Assembly (NCBI GenBank): GCA_900544575.1
Contig: UQVO01000016.1
Coordinates: 1-33,635 of the forward strand
Direction: 5' to 3'
DNA from: an uncultured Eubacteriales bacterium
Lineage (GTDB): Bacteria > Bacillota > Clostridia > Christensenellales > CAG-917
Length of the DNA: 33,635 nt
The position numbers were made by a program, and so were the translations under genes. The notes beneath the pieces are model-generated. The model ran no database searches. It saw nothing but the letters and a program-made list of their open reading frames with translations, and was not told where the DNA came from. The number at the start of each line of letters is the position of its first letter. Positions within the stretch are counted from its first letter, which is position 1. Positions 1 through 8,205 of the stretch are shown here, one piece after another.

Positions 1-147
1 GTTTTGCCCTCGGCACTCACTCGGTCGCCGCCTGTTGCGGCTCCCACTCCGAATAGGTGTCCGTCGTGTAAAGGGGAAATTGTTTTCGTCACGCTCACTG
101 GATTGCGGGGTTTCTCGCGCATAACTTGCTGAACGGCGCGCACCTCT
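1..147. repeat. Left-edge palindromic, probably repeated DNA
   Basis: This edge segment holds a short hairpin (GCCGC, 5-base loop, GCGGC at 27-41). It also holds the 13-mer TTGCTGAACGGCG at 126-138, whose reverse complement recurs exactly at 33555-33567 near the other end of the window. On the minus strand a frame is open from an ATG at 122 off the window edge (40 codons, containing GHLFGVGAATGGDRV), but it has no recognisable domain. I read the segment as intergenic repeat DNA rather than a gene. That is inference from the shared 13-mer, the palindromes and the position at the edge. Confidence 0.4.
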
Positions 148-450
148 TTACAAAAAATGCAGTTTAATTCTCAAAAACGACCGAAAAACGCCGTTTTACG
201 GCAATTATATGAAGGCGAGCGAACGGTTTCGGGGCGTTGCGGGAGGAAGAAAGGCGTGTCGCTTTGCGCGCGTGAGCGCACTTGCGTATACGGTTAATTT
301 TTCCAAGGTCGCGGGGGAGTCGTTGCGGCGGAAAGATTAAATTATCATTAAACGCGCAAAATTCGGCTTGTCATATGCGCTCGCGTGTGATAGTATATAA
401 CAGTCGGGTGGATTCCGACAGGATGTTCCATTACAAGCAGGGGGAAAGGA
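148..450. other. Intergenic region without a supported gene
   Basis: This stretch of about 300 bases contains no ORF with a ribosome binding site or a recognisable product. It has a small GC-rich dyad (TGCGC, 6 bases, GCGCA, around 269-284) and, at its 3' end, the promoter described separately at 368-396. A 43-codon basic ORF at 209-340 lacks a Shine-Dalgarno sequence and is not called. Confidence 0.5.
368..396 (+). promoter_or_regulatory. Promoter of the surface-protein cluster
   Basis: TTGTCA (368-373) is followed by 17 bases and TAGTAT (391-396), with TGA directly before the -10 giving an extended -10 (TGn). The predicted start is near 403, leaving a leader of about 45 bases before the lipoprotein gene at 451. 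The pyr promoter at 5826 has the same extended -10 arrangement. Confidence 0.65.
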
Positions 451-1257
451 ATGAGGAAATTTTTCATCGGAATCGTTTTGATTGCCATTATTGCGGCTTC
501 CGTTTTCGCTTTTGCGGCTTGCGATGATAATGAAAATGACATTGATTTGACTCCGTCGTGGTCTGTCAATACGGAATGGTTGGATACTCCGCTCGCCTTA
601 TTGGTGACGCAAGAGTCCAGCACCGGAGTTTTGAGTTTCGTAGATGAAACCCGTTGGCGCATAGATGTCGGCGGCGGTGCCGCTAAGATGGGAGAGAATT
701 CGAATTGGTGTCAGGGGACCTACTATTTCGCCGATGAGAACGGCGAACCCGGAGGAATTCCCGGGTTGGACCCCTTGGTAATGCTTCTGTTTGATACCGA
801 AGCATACATAGCAAGCAATCCCGACGATGAGAATCCGGAGATATACGACCCCGCCAACATCGCATTGGTGGACCCCGTCACCGACGAACCCGTCGATAAA
901 AACATAGAGGTCGTTTATTATCCCGACGAGAACGGCGTTTATATCGTGAAAGCGCGAGGCATTAACGAGTTTGCGATAATGGGTGCCGGCGCATACAAGG
1001 ACGAGATAACGATGACCTATGAGTTCTATCCTCCGCAGGATGGCACGTTGGGTCTCGGCGGCGCACCTGCCCCCCTTCCTCCCGAAGGGAAAAAGGACTA
1101 CGGCCCGATAATAGGCGGTGTTGTCGGAGGAGTTGCCGCAGTTGTCATAATCGTAGTGATAGTGGTGCTTGTGAAGAAGAACAAGAAGAAGAAAGCCGCG
1201 CAGGCTGCCGCGCAAGCGGAGCAGTCCGACGCGCAGGAAACTCCGCCTGAGGAGTGA
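451..1257 (+). CDS. Surface lipoprotein with C-terminal membrane anchor, unknown function
   Basis: A 268-residue protein that I do not recognise. Residues 1-24 form a lipoprotein-type signal peptide: MRK, a hydrophobic stretch, then FAAC, a slightly off-consensus lipobox that would put the lipid on Cys24. An acidic extracellular region follows (about 25-205), then a proline-rich hinge. A glycine-rich membrane helix spans about 219-241 and is followed by a lysine cluster and an Ala/Gln/Glu-rich cytoplasmic tail. It would therefore be tethered at both ends. The start is fixed by a GGGGGAAAGGA ribosome site directly before ATG 451. It precedes two paralogous large membrane proteins on the same strand with no terminator between, so the three are probably co-transcribed. 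A structural role in a surface complex is a guess. Confidence 0.75.
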   Translation: MRKFFIGIVLIAIIAASVFAFAACDDNENDIDLTPSWSVNTEWLDTPLALLVTQESSTGVLSFVDETRWRIDVGGGAAKMGENSNWCQGTYYFADENGEPGGIPGLDPLVMLLFDTEAYIASNPDDENPEIYDPANIALVDPVTDEPVDKNIEVVYYPDENGVYIVKARGINEFAIMGAGAYKDEITMTYEFYPPQDGTLGLGGAPAPLPPEGKKDYGPIIGGVVGGVAAVVIIVVIVVLVKKNKKKKAAQAAAQAEQSDAQETPPEE

Positions 1258-1316
1258 CGACGTCCGCGGGTCGTAAAAGTGCGGAACGGGCGGCTTTGCG
1301 CCGCTGAGACAGGCAA

Positions 1317-1349
1317 CAAGGGAGGACGGGCGTCGGCGCCTTGTCCTCC
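1317..1349 (+). other. Intergenic hairpin before the first large membrane protein
   Basis: GGAGGAC (1321-1327) pairs with GTCCTCC (1343-1349). An alternative, overlapping pair is CAAGG (1317-1321) with CCTTG (1339-1343). No T-run follows, so it does not look like an intrinsic terminator. It lies 15-20 bases upstream of the ribosome site of the next gene and could affect mRNA processing or translation; nothing in the sequence proves that. Confidence 0.35.
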
Positions 1350-1376
1350 GTGCAGGTTATAAAAAAGGAGAAAATT

Positions 1377-3638
1377 ATGGATCAGAGCAGCAAGAACAAG
1401 GTCAAACTCTTCCGCACCTTGAAAGTTGTCTTCTACTGCCTCGGTCTGCCTCTCTTCGCACTCGCGGTCGTTCTGACCGCCGCAACCGAATATGTGGGTG
1501 AATTCGCATATGTGGGTATGGCGGAAACGGAATTGTTCGCGAGTATGAAGGTGCTGTTCAACGGCACGGCGCTTTACGGCGTCTGGGTGGCGGCGGGAGT
1601 GTGGCTCATCATAGCCATTTCTCACATCATCATCGCCAAGACGGTGAAGAACAGGCGCGCCCGTACGTTTATCGTCGCGGCGGTGACCCTCGTGGTTATG
1701 CTTGTTCCCGTCGTCGTGATGGACATTGCCATACCCATCAGGCTCGACCGGATTCAGGCGGACGCTCCCGAAGGGGTGACCATCGCAAGTTATGAGGACG
1801 AGAAAGGGCACTTCTACACCAGGACGAGCGCGAGCTGGACGGCGGACGGCAAGTATGAGAGCAACAATTACTATTTCATAACCGCTGTCGAGGATTTCCT
1901 CAAAACCCACAATATCGGTATGTACGGCGGCACCAAGAGCGGCACGGCGAACAACACGTCCAACACCCCCGTGACTTACGGAAGGTTGTACCTGGACAGT
2001 GAAGGCATTGCTCCGTTCGAAAGCGAAACCGCCATTGCGGACAAGCTCGTCAAGATAGGCACCACCATTACGGTCGGCGGGCAGGAACTTGCCGTCACGC
2101 AGAACGGCGACGGTCTGCTCCAAATCGGCGATATGGTGTTCACGGAGTACTACTACGGCGCAAGCAACGGGCTGTGGTACAGGACTTCCGCCACGGCTCA
2201 GATGGGCGACGGTAAGTACGGCTATGCCTCCTACAACTCCAACGGGATGCTCTCCGACGGCTACGTTTACGGGCTGGATTCTGCGCTCGAAATCCTCGAA
2301 GATTACTATTACTCGCAGATGATGATAACCGAGCTCGAAAATGCCGCGACTATGGCGGGCACGACTCTTCCGACGTATGACGAGATAATTTCCGGCGCAA
2401 GTGCGGCGAGAGAGGCGTATTACACCGACCCGTCCTCCGAAGCCAGCGATTATGAGAGATGGCTGTGGGGAAAACAAACCGCGATAAGCGAAGATTTCTC
2501 TCTCACTCAAGGCGAACTCGCAACCGTGCTCAACGCGCTCGGCGGCGCAATCGGCGGTGCGCTCGGAGAAACCGTAGAAACGGTTCTCGGCATTCTGCCC
2601 GGTCTCTTGGGAGATATGATTGTCGCCAATGAGGACGGTAGTTATACAATCAATATAACCGACACGGCAACCGGTGCAGTCACCGTATCTATCACAATTG
2701 CCGTAGAAGACGCATTCGATAACGGGACGCAGGTGCTGACCGTGAAACTCAGCGGAAGCACTTTCGGCGAGGAAGAGTTCGAAATCGGGCTCGACTCCCG
2801 CCTTATAAGCGGGCTTGCAGACATCCTCGACTGGGCGGTTACCAATCTTGGATATACAAGTGCCACGGAACTCATAAGAGATATTCTTAACGGCGGCAGC
2901 TCCAACAGCACCATATCCACCATCAGCACCATACTGAACCTGGTCGGCGGACTCATAGGACTTGACAGCATCCTCGACCTCATTCCCACCGACGCGGCAA
3001 CCACCGAGGATTTGGTGTACGGGCTTATCGAGAATCTGCTCAGCGGACTCTACTGGTATTCCAGCAGCGAAATCAAGCCGCTTTACGACTTCTATGTCGA
3101 CGGGCTCGGCGAGAGTGCGTCGGACGAAGCGAAAGAATATGCGCAGTATTATGCCGACTATGACAGAGCGGTGTACGAGGGCGGTATGCACGGCTATATG
3201 ATAGGCTCCGTGCTTGTGCCCGGCAGCTCCGTCATCGCGGGCGACACGCTCGGCAACGGCAGCTACTCCGCGACGGTTCCGGCAAGCTATGCCGAAGTTA
3301 TGCAGCTGAAAACCGAGCTCGCTTACAAGAGATGGCTCTATCCGCTTCTCGGCGTGAGAGAGTGCCTCGTGTGCTTTATGCCGTTTGTGGTGCTGTTCAT
3401 CATACTGAGCGGCGTCGCGGCAGAAAAAGAAATGCTTTACGCCACGGGACAGGAAACCGCGAAGAGCAAGAAAAACAAGAAGAAAGAAGACGAAGAGGAA
3501 GCCATTCTGTTTGCGGAGGAGTCCGACAAACAGACGGCGTCCGAAACCGCCGCGGCGGAGGATGTCCCCGTGACACCGCTCCCCGAGGAGGGCACCGCGA
3601 CCCTTGTCGCGGACGAAAACGACAAGGAGGTGCTGTGA
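1377..3638 (+). CDS. Large polytopic membrane protein with ectodomain (paralog A), unknown family
   Basis: A 753-residue protein without a recognised domain. Three hydrophobic segments lie at the N-terminus (about 14-34, 66-87, 98-120). A large, mostly extracytoplasmic region follows (about 121-655), then one membrane helix (about 660-682) and a charged, acidic cytoplasmic tail rich in KKNKKK and E. The ectodomain mixes hydrophobic Gly/Leu-rich helices (around GGAIGGALGETVETVLGIL) with beta-type stretches such as DGSYTINIT. I chose ATG 1377 because AAAGGAG lies at 1364-1370; a longer frame from 1341 has no such site. The next gene repeats the architecture, with similar N-terminal LKVVFYCLGLP, a GGSSN-STI motif and a C-terminal RWLY, so the two are paralogs. 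One base separates them. The function is unknown; a two-subunit envelope complex with the upstream lipoprotein is inference. Confidence 0.8.
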   Translation: MDQSSKNKVKLFRTLKVVFYCLGLPLFALAVVLTAATEYVGEFAYVGMAETELFASMKVLFNGTALYGVWVAAGVWLIIAISHIIIAKTVKNRRARTFIVAAVTLVVMLVPVVVMDIAIPIRLDRIQADAPEGVTIASYEDEKGHFYTRTSASWTADGKYESNNYYFITAVEDFLKTHNIGMYGGTKSGTANNTSNTPVTYGRLYLDSEGIAPFESETAIADKLVKIGTTITVGGQELAVTQNGDGLLQIGDMVFTEYYYGASNGLWYRTSATAQMGDGKYGYASYNSNGMLSDGYVYGLDSALEILEDYYYSQMMITELENAATMAGTTLPTYDEIISGASAAREAYYTDPSSEASDYERWLWGKQTAISEDFSLTQGELATVLNALGGAIGGALGETVETVLGILPGLLGDMIVANEDGSYTINITDTATGAVTVSITIAVEDAFDNGTQVLTVKLSGSTFGEEEFEIGLDSRLISGLADILDWAVTNLGYTSATELIRDILNGGSSNSTISTISTILNLVGGLIGLDSILDLIPTDAATTEDLVYGLIENLLSGLYWYSSSEIKPLYDFYVDGLGESASDEAKEYAQYYADYDRAVYEGGMHGYMIGSVLVPGSSVIAGDTLGNGSYSATVPASYAEVMQLKTELAYKRWLYPLLGVRECLVCFMPFVVLFIILSGVAAEKEMLYATGQETAKSKKNKKKEDEEEAILFAEESDKQTASETAAAEDVPVTPLPEEGTATLVADENDKEVL

Positions 3639-3639
3639 T

Positions 3640-5523
3640 ATGAAAAACGCAAATACTGCTGACAGCAAGAAGAAATTCAACGGCAAGATAGCGGGACTCA
3701 CAGTCCTCGAAGTGCTGTTCTATCTGTTCAGTCTGCCCATCATCGTGGTGCTTTCCGTGGTGTTCGGCGTCAGGGCTTACGAACTCGTTCCCTACTATTC
3801 GTTCTGGCCTTTTGTCGGCGTCATCCTCGCCGGCGTGCTGTGCCTGATTTTCATCATAGTCGTTATGTGCATTTCTCTTCGCAAGAAGAGCAAACGCACC
3901 ATACTGATGCAGACGGTTTCCATAATCGTCGCGGTGATTTTCCTCACATCGTTCATTGCCGTGGCACTGGACGTTGTGTTGCCCGACGTGCTTGCGCAGC
4001 TGACATCCAGCACCCTCTTTTACGAGGACCTGAACAATCAGTCGCTCGCGTCCGAACAGGCGGAATTCAACGCCTCTCTTGACCGCAAGTTCATTATGCT
4101 GAATTTGCTGAACGGCAACTACGACCCGCAATACGAGTATGAAACTTTGAAGGCGGACAGCGACATTACGTCCAGAAGACGTCAAATCGGCAGCGAACTC
4201 GGTCGGTTGGATTCGACAGAGCAGTATGAGCAGATATATCTTTCCGACGAGCTCTATGCGGAACTCTTCCAATTCATCTATGACGAGTACATTATGACCG
4301 ACATAGATTACGCGCTGCTCGAACCCAACAAACCGTTCGGCAACACCACCCGTATAGCAATGGGACACGCGATAGCGGAAGTAATCTATCCCGAATTCCG
4401 GCAGCTTGCCGAAGAGGGTATGAGCAACGAGAGGATAGCGTATCTGTATCAGAACAATTACGCAAGCCTCAAAAACGACGGTTATCTCACCTATGACGAT
4501 TCGATGATTCTCTTCGCAACGTCCGGCAGAATGACCGTTCCCGTCGTCATCCGTCTGCTTCTCGACCGAGGCTACACCTACACCGAAGGCGAACAGGCAT
4601 ATATCGAAAACGGCGAGGTGGTCGAACCCGAAGGCACGTTCTATCTCGAACTCTATGAGAAGGAAGACGTCATTGCCATAATGGAAGATGAAGATGCGGT
4701 GGAGTGGAACAGCGACGGCACCCGCGGCGTCCTCGTGAAGGAAGTTGAAGGCGTCGATTACGGCGTCGGAGCCGTCGTCATCCCTGTTTATGACGAAAAC
4801 GGCACCCTCACCGGCGGTTACATCCGCGCGCCCAGACAGTGGAGCATCCTCGATATGGACGGCAAGAATATGGATGTCGCCGCAATAAGCGATGTGGTCA
4901 TCGACCTCGGTGAACTTCTCGGGGACATTGAAGTCGGCGGGTTCGACCTTGGCAGTATTTTTAGAAATATGGACCCCATGACCATCGGTGAATTGCTTAA
5001 TAATTTGGATGGTATTATTTCAACGTTGATGAGTGCTCTGGGCGGCGGTTCGAGCAACATCAGCATTATGTCCATCATCGATAAACTGCTCCAAGGAGTG
5101 ACGGACGTCATTATGGCGGCCACGGGCGGCAGCGGGCTTTATCTCAATCTCGCAATCAACGACCAGGGCGCGCTGGAAATCGCAATCGCCCCGACCAATG
5201 TCGAAGTCGGTATGCTCGGCTATCAGTATATGACCTGGATGGAATCCAACAACCTCCTCTTTGCGGTCATGGGCGTGATGTCCCTGCGTGAATGGCTCTA
5301 CATCTTCGGCGCGGTGTCCGTATTGCTCGCGTTTGCGGCAGGTATGTGCCGTGAGATAAAGGCGCGCGTGAGAAAGGATATGGCCGACAACGAAGAACTC
5401 GAAGCTGAAAACGAAGCGGCAGGCGAAGGCGAAACTTTCGAGAGCGGAGCGGCGGAATATGACGCCGAAACTCCTGCGGCCGATATTGAGGCCACGGACC
5501 CCGTCCCCGAACCCGCGGAATAA
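3640..5523 (+). CDS. Large polytopic membrane protein with ectodomain (paralog B), unknown family
   Basis: A 627-residue paralog of the preceding protein. Membrane segments lie at about 22-44, 55-79 and 88-111, an ectodomain at about 112-545, a C-terminal helix at about 551-571 (after REWLY), and the tail is strongly acidic. The shared N-terminal pattern is LxVxFYxxxLPxxxxxxV. The ectodomain contains a Gly/Ser-rich turn (GGGSSNISIMS) like the one in paralog A, then a beta-rich stretch (LNLAINDQGALEIAI). AAGGAGG (3624-3630) lies inside the end of paralog A, and ATG 3640 follows the upstream TGA by one base, so translation is probably coupled. A strong terminator at 5535-5565 ends the unit. No catalytic motif, transport motif or nucleotide-binding site was visible. 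Roles in lipid transfer, adhesion or stress sensing cannot be separated from sequence alone. Confidence 0.8.
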   Translation: MKNANTADSKKKFNGKIAGLTVLEVLFYLFSLPIIVVLSVVFGVRAYELVPYYSFWPFVGVILAGVLCLIFIIVVMCISLRKKSKRTILMQTVSIIVAVIFLTSFIAVALDVVLPDVLAQLTSSTLFYEDLNNQSLASEQAEFNASLDRKFIMLNLLNGNYDPQYEYETLKADSDITSRRRQIGSELGRLDSTEQYEQIYLSDELYAELFQFIYDEYIMTDIDYALLEPNKPFGNTTRIAMGHAIAEVIYPEFRQLAEEGMSNERIAYLYQNNYASLKNDGYLTYDDSMILFATSGRMTVPVVIRLLLDRGYTYTEGEQAYIENGEVVEPEGTFYLELYEKEDVIAIMEDEDAVEWNSDGTRGVLVKEVEGVDYGVGAVVIPVYDENGTLTGGYIRAPRQWSILDMDGKNMDVAAISDVVIDLGELLGDIEVGGFDLGSIFRNMDPMTIGELLNNLDGIISTLMSALGGGSSNISIMSIIDKLLQGVTDVIMAATGGSGLYLNLAINDQGALEIAIAPTNVEVGMLGYQYMTWMESNNLLFAVMGVMSLREWLYIFGAVSVLLAFAAGMCREIKARVRKDMADNEELEAENEAAGEGETFESGAAEYDAETPAADIEATDPVPEPAE

Positions 5524-5534
5524 TCCGACAATGA

Positions 5535-5565
5535 GAAAGGGCTTGCGCGCAAGCCCTTTCTTTTT
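5535..5565 (+). terminator. Intrinsic terminator of the surface cluster
   Basis: A 26-base perfect palindrome (GAAAGGGCTTGCG and its complement, 5535-5560) is followed by TTTTT. It lies 12 bases after the stop codon of paralog B. Confidence 0.9.
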
Positions 5566-5675
5566 GCGCATTTTTGCGGAACGGGGAGTAAAGGCGGCGG
5601 CGCAGAACGGAGCGCTATCGCAAATGCGCCGACATATGACGGAAGACCGTGCCCGCGGCGGGGTGCGCGGATAAG

Positions 5676-5722
5676 CGTATGTGCGCATACGGGGCTGACT
5701 AACGTATGTGCGCGTATCGGGG
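5676..5722. repeat. Tandem imperfect palindromes upstream of the pyr promoter
   Basis: Two similar units lie in direct orientation: CGTATGTGCGCATACGGGG from 5676 and CGTATGTGCGCGTATCGGGG from 5703. The first is a 6-base dyad (CGTATG/CATACG). They lie about 105-150 bases upstream of the pyr promoter. They could be a regulator-binding site or simply remnants of a repeat. The remainder of the 352-base gap 5524-5875 holds only the terminator and the promoter listed separately. Confidence 0.4.
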
Positions 5723-5825
5723 AGGGGCGCGTGCGCTGACGCGTGCGTGGACGGGCGCGCGTTCAGGCGCGGAAGAGTTTATGAATGTCGTCGTAAAAAA
5801 TAAAAATAAAATACGGTCATTACGC

Positions 5826-5853
5826 TTGCAAACGGGCGCGCGTGTGATATAAT
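5826..5853 (+). promoter_or_regulatory. Promoter of the pyr operon
   Basis: TTGCAA (5826-5831), 16 bases, TATAAT (5848-5853), preceded by TGA as an extended -10. Transcription should begin near 5860, leaving a leader of only about 16 bases before pyrC. There is no room for a PyrR-type attenuator or other structured leader. The promoter also rules out the upstream ATG at 5852, which lies inside the -10 hexamer. Confidence 0.8.
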
Positions 5854-5875
5854 GGAAAATATTTCGGGAGAGAAT

Positions 5876-7123
5876 ATGCTCGCTTTTGAAAATGCCGTTT
5901 ATTATACGACGAAAGGATTTCGCAGGGGCGGTATCACCGTTGAAGGCGGCAGGGTGTTTCTCTCTCCGTCCGAGCCCGTGAAAGAGGCGGACGTATCCGG
6001 AAAAATCATTCTTCCCGGTCTGGCAGACGTACACGTGCATCTGCGGGAACCGGGATTTTTTTATAAGGAAAGCATAGCGACGGGCAGCGAAAGCGGCGCA
6101 AGGGCGGGGTATACCGCGCTTCTTGCAATGCCAAATCTCAACCCCGTGCCGGACAGCGCGGCGCATCTCGCGCCCGAACTCGACGCCATCGCGCGCACGG
6201 CGGTGGTGGGAGTGCATCCCTATGCCGCGCTCACCGTGGGCGAAAAGGGGAGGGAGCTCTCGGCGATAGAGGAACTTGCGCCTTGCGTTGCGGGATTTTC
6301 CGACGACGGCAAGGGAGTGCAGAGTGCGGAGCTGATGAGAGAGGCTATGCTGCGCGTAAAGGCGTGCGGAAAAGTCGTGGCGGCGCATTGCGAAGCGGAG
6401 GAACTGCTGAACGGCGGATATATTCACGACGGCGCGTATGCCGCGGCTCACGGGCACAGGGGGATTCCGTCCGAAAGCGAGTGGAGAATGGTGGAGCGCG
6501 ACGTCGCGCTGGCGGAGGAAACGGGCGTGAAATATCACGTCTGCCACGTTTCGACCAAAGAGAGCGTGGACATCGTCCGTCGGGCAAAGGCGCGCGGAGC
6601 GGACGTCACCTGCGAAACGGCGCCGCATTATCTCGTTCTTACGGAGGACGACCTCGAAGAGGACGGAAGGTTCAAGATGAATCCGCCTCTCAGGTCGGCG
6701 GAAGACCGCGCGGCGCTTATCGAAGGACTGCGCGACGGCACGGTGGATATGGTGGCGACGGACCACGCGCCGCACTCCGACGAAGAAAAGGGCAGAGGGC
6801 TCAAAGACAGCGCAATGGGCGTAATAGGGCTGGAATTCGCTTTTCCCGTGCTGTATACGGAGCTTGTGCTCAAAGGGAAAATCTCACTTGCGCGGCTGAT
6901 TGAGGCGATGAGCACGGCGCCCGCGCGCAGGTTCAATCTGCCGACGGGCGACATATACGACGGAGCGCCCGCCAATCTCGCCGTCATCGACCTTTCGAGA
7001 GAGTGGACGGTGAGGGGAGCGGAGTCCGCGTCCAAGGGCAGCAGCACTCCTTTCGAGGGCAGAAAAGTCAGAGCAAAGAACGTAATGACAATATATAACG
7101 GAGAAACGGTATGGAAAGAGTGA
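5876..7123 (+). CDS. pyrC: Dihydroorotase, class I
   Basis: A cytosolic metalloenzyme of 415 residues that cyclises N-carbamoyl-aspartate to dihydroorotate, step 3 of UMP synthesis. The metal-binding HVHLREPG sits at residues 53-60 (His53, His55). The FSDDGKGVQ stretch carries Asp143/Asp144, one of which should be the bridging metal ligand of class I enzymes. The DHAPH motif at 296-300 holds the catalytic aspartate. I chose ATG 5876 because GGGAG lies just upstream and the earlier ATG at 5852 overlaps the promoter -10. It is the first gene of the operon and overlaps carA by 13 bases. All family hallmarks are present and the length is normal. Confidence 0.97.
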   Translation: MLAFENAVYYTTKGFRRGGITVEGGRVFLSPSEPVKEADVSGKIILPGLADVHVHLREPGFFYKESIATGSESGARAGYTALLAMPNLNPVPDSAAHLAPELDAIARTAVVGVHPYAALTVGEKGRELSAIEELAPCVAGFSDDGKGVQSAELMREAMLRVKACGKVVAAHCEAEELLNGGYIHDGAYAAAHGHRGIPSESEWRMVERDVALAEETGVKYHVCHVSTKESVDIVRRAKARGADVTCETAPHYLVLTEDDLEEDGRFKMNPPLRSAEDRAALIEGLRDGTVDMVATDHAPHSDEEKGRGLKDSAMGVIGLEFAFPVLYTELVLKGKISLARLIEAMSTAPARRFNLPTGDIYDGAPANLAVIDLSREWTVRGAESASKGSSTPFEGRKVRAKNVMTIYNGETVWKE

Positions 7124-8205
7124 AAAGAAAACTCGTGCTGGAAAACGGCGACGTTTACGTCGGCACAGGCTTCGGCGCGTCCGCGGACGCCATAGGCGAG
7201 ATAGTGTTCAACACGTCCATGGCGGGGTATCAGGAGATTATTTCGGACCCGAGCTACACCGACCAGATTATTGTGATGTCCTATCCCATCATCGGCAACT
7301 ACGGCATCACGGACGAGGACTACGAAAGCAAAAACCTGCTTCTCAAAGCGATGGTGGTGCGCGATTACAACGACGCGCCGTCCAACTTCCGCTACACCAA
7401 GACGCTTTCGGAGCTGCTGGAAGAAAACGGCGTGCCCGGCATTCAGGGCATCGACACCCGCAAGCTGGTGCGTACCATACGCGACAAAGGCTCGATGACC
7501 GCGTGTCTTGTGGATGCGGACGTCCCCGACGAAGAGGTTATGAAGAGGATTGCGCAGTACGTCTATCCCACCGACCAGGTGCAGAGAGCGGGATGCAAGA
7601 AGAGATGGTACAGCCGCACGCCCAATCACCGCTATAACGTGGTGGCGATAGACTGCGGCATCAAGAACCAGATGGTCAAGAACCTGAACAGCAAGGGATG
7701 CAACGTCATCGTCGTGCCTCACACCATCAGCGCGGAGGACGTGCTTGCGCTGAAACCGGACGGAGTTTTTCTGAGCAACGGTCCCGGCGACCCCGTCAAC
7801 GTGCCGGAGGTGGTGGAGCTTGTCAGGGCGCTCAAAGGAAAGGTGCCGATTATGGGCGTGTGTATGGGCCACCAGCTCATCAGCCTTGCCTACGGGGCGA
7901 AGACGTACAAGCTGAAATTCGGCCACCGCGGCGGCAATCATCCCATACTCGACAAGACCACGGGATATATCGAAATCACGGCGCAGAACCACAGCTATGC
8001 CGTGGACGAGAAGTCGCTGAAAGGGACGGGGCTTTCCGTCACGCACGTCAATCTGCTGGACGGCACGGTGGAAGGCGTGGAAGACAAGAAGAACAAAGTG
8101 TTTTCCGTGCAGTTCCATCCCGAAAGCGCGCCCGGTCCCTGCGACAGCATAAGGCTGTTCGACAAATTCATTGCCAACATCGAGGAGTGGAAGAAAAATG
8201 CCTAA
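7111..8205 (+). CDS. carA: Carbamoyl-phosphate synthase small subunit
   Basis: A 364-residue glutamine amidotransferase subunit that releases ammonia from glutamine and passes it to CarB for carbamoyl-phosphate synthesis. The N-terminal CPSase small-chain domain contains GEIVFNTSMAGYQE. The C-terminal class I amidotransferase domain has the nucleophile Cys251 in GVCMGHQ and the His336/Glu338 pair in FHPES. The gene overlaps pyrC by 13 bases and carB by 8, so the three are translationally linked. The carbamoyl-phosphate could also serve arginine synthesis, but no arginine gene is nearby and the operon context points to pyrimidines. Confidence 0.97.
   Translation: MERVKRKLVLENGDVYVGTGFGASADAIGEIVFNTSMAGYQEIISDPSYTDQIIVMSYPIIGNYGITDEDYESKNLLLKAMVVRDYNDAPSNFRYTKTLSELLEENGVPGIQGIDTRKLVRTIRDKGSMTACLVDADVPDEEVMKRIAQYVYPTDQVQRAGCKKRWYSRTPNHRYNVVAIDCGIKNQMVKNLNSKGCNVIVVPHTISAEDVLALKPDGVFLSNGPGDPVNVPEVVELVRALKGKVPIMGVCMGHQLISLAYGAKTYKLKFGHRGGNHPILDKTTGYIEITAQNHSYAVDEKSLKGTGLSVTHVNLLDGTVEGVEDKKNKVFSVQFHPESAPGPCDSIRLFDKFIANIEEWKKNA

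Noticed and set aside
209..340. 43-codon basic ORF (MKASERFRG...)
   Set aside because: No Shine-Dalgarno sequence, no promoter upstream and no recognisable motif.
1098..3701. Long minus-strand ORF of 867 codons
   Set aside because: It is antisense to the lipoprotein end and paralog A, has no ribosome site, and its Arg/His-rich low-complexity composition is that of a shadow frame in GC-rich DNA.
5459..5674. 71-codon ORF after paralog B
   Set aside because: It starts inside paralog B in another frame, crosses a strong terminator, and has an Arg/Pro-rich shadow composition.
5848..5860. ATG at 5852 as pyrC start
   Set aside because: It lies inside the TATAAT of the operon promoter, so it would not be transcribed.
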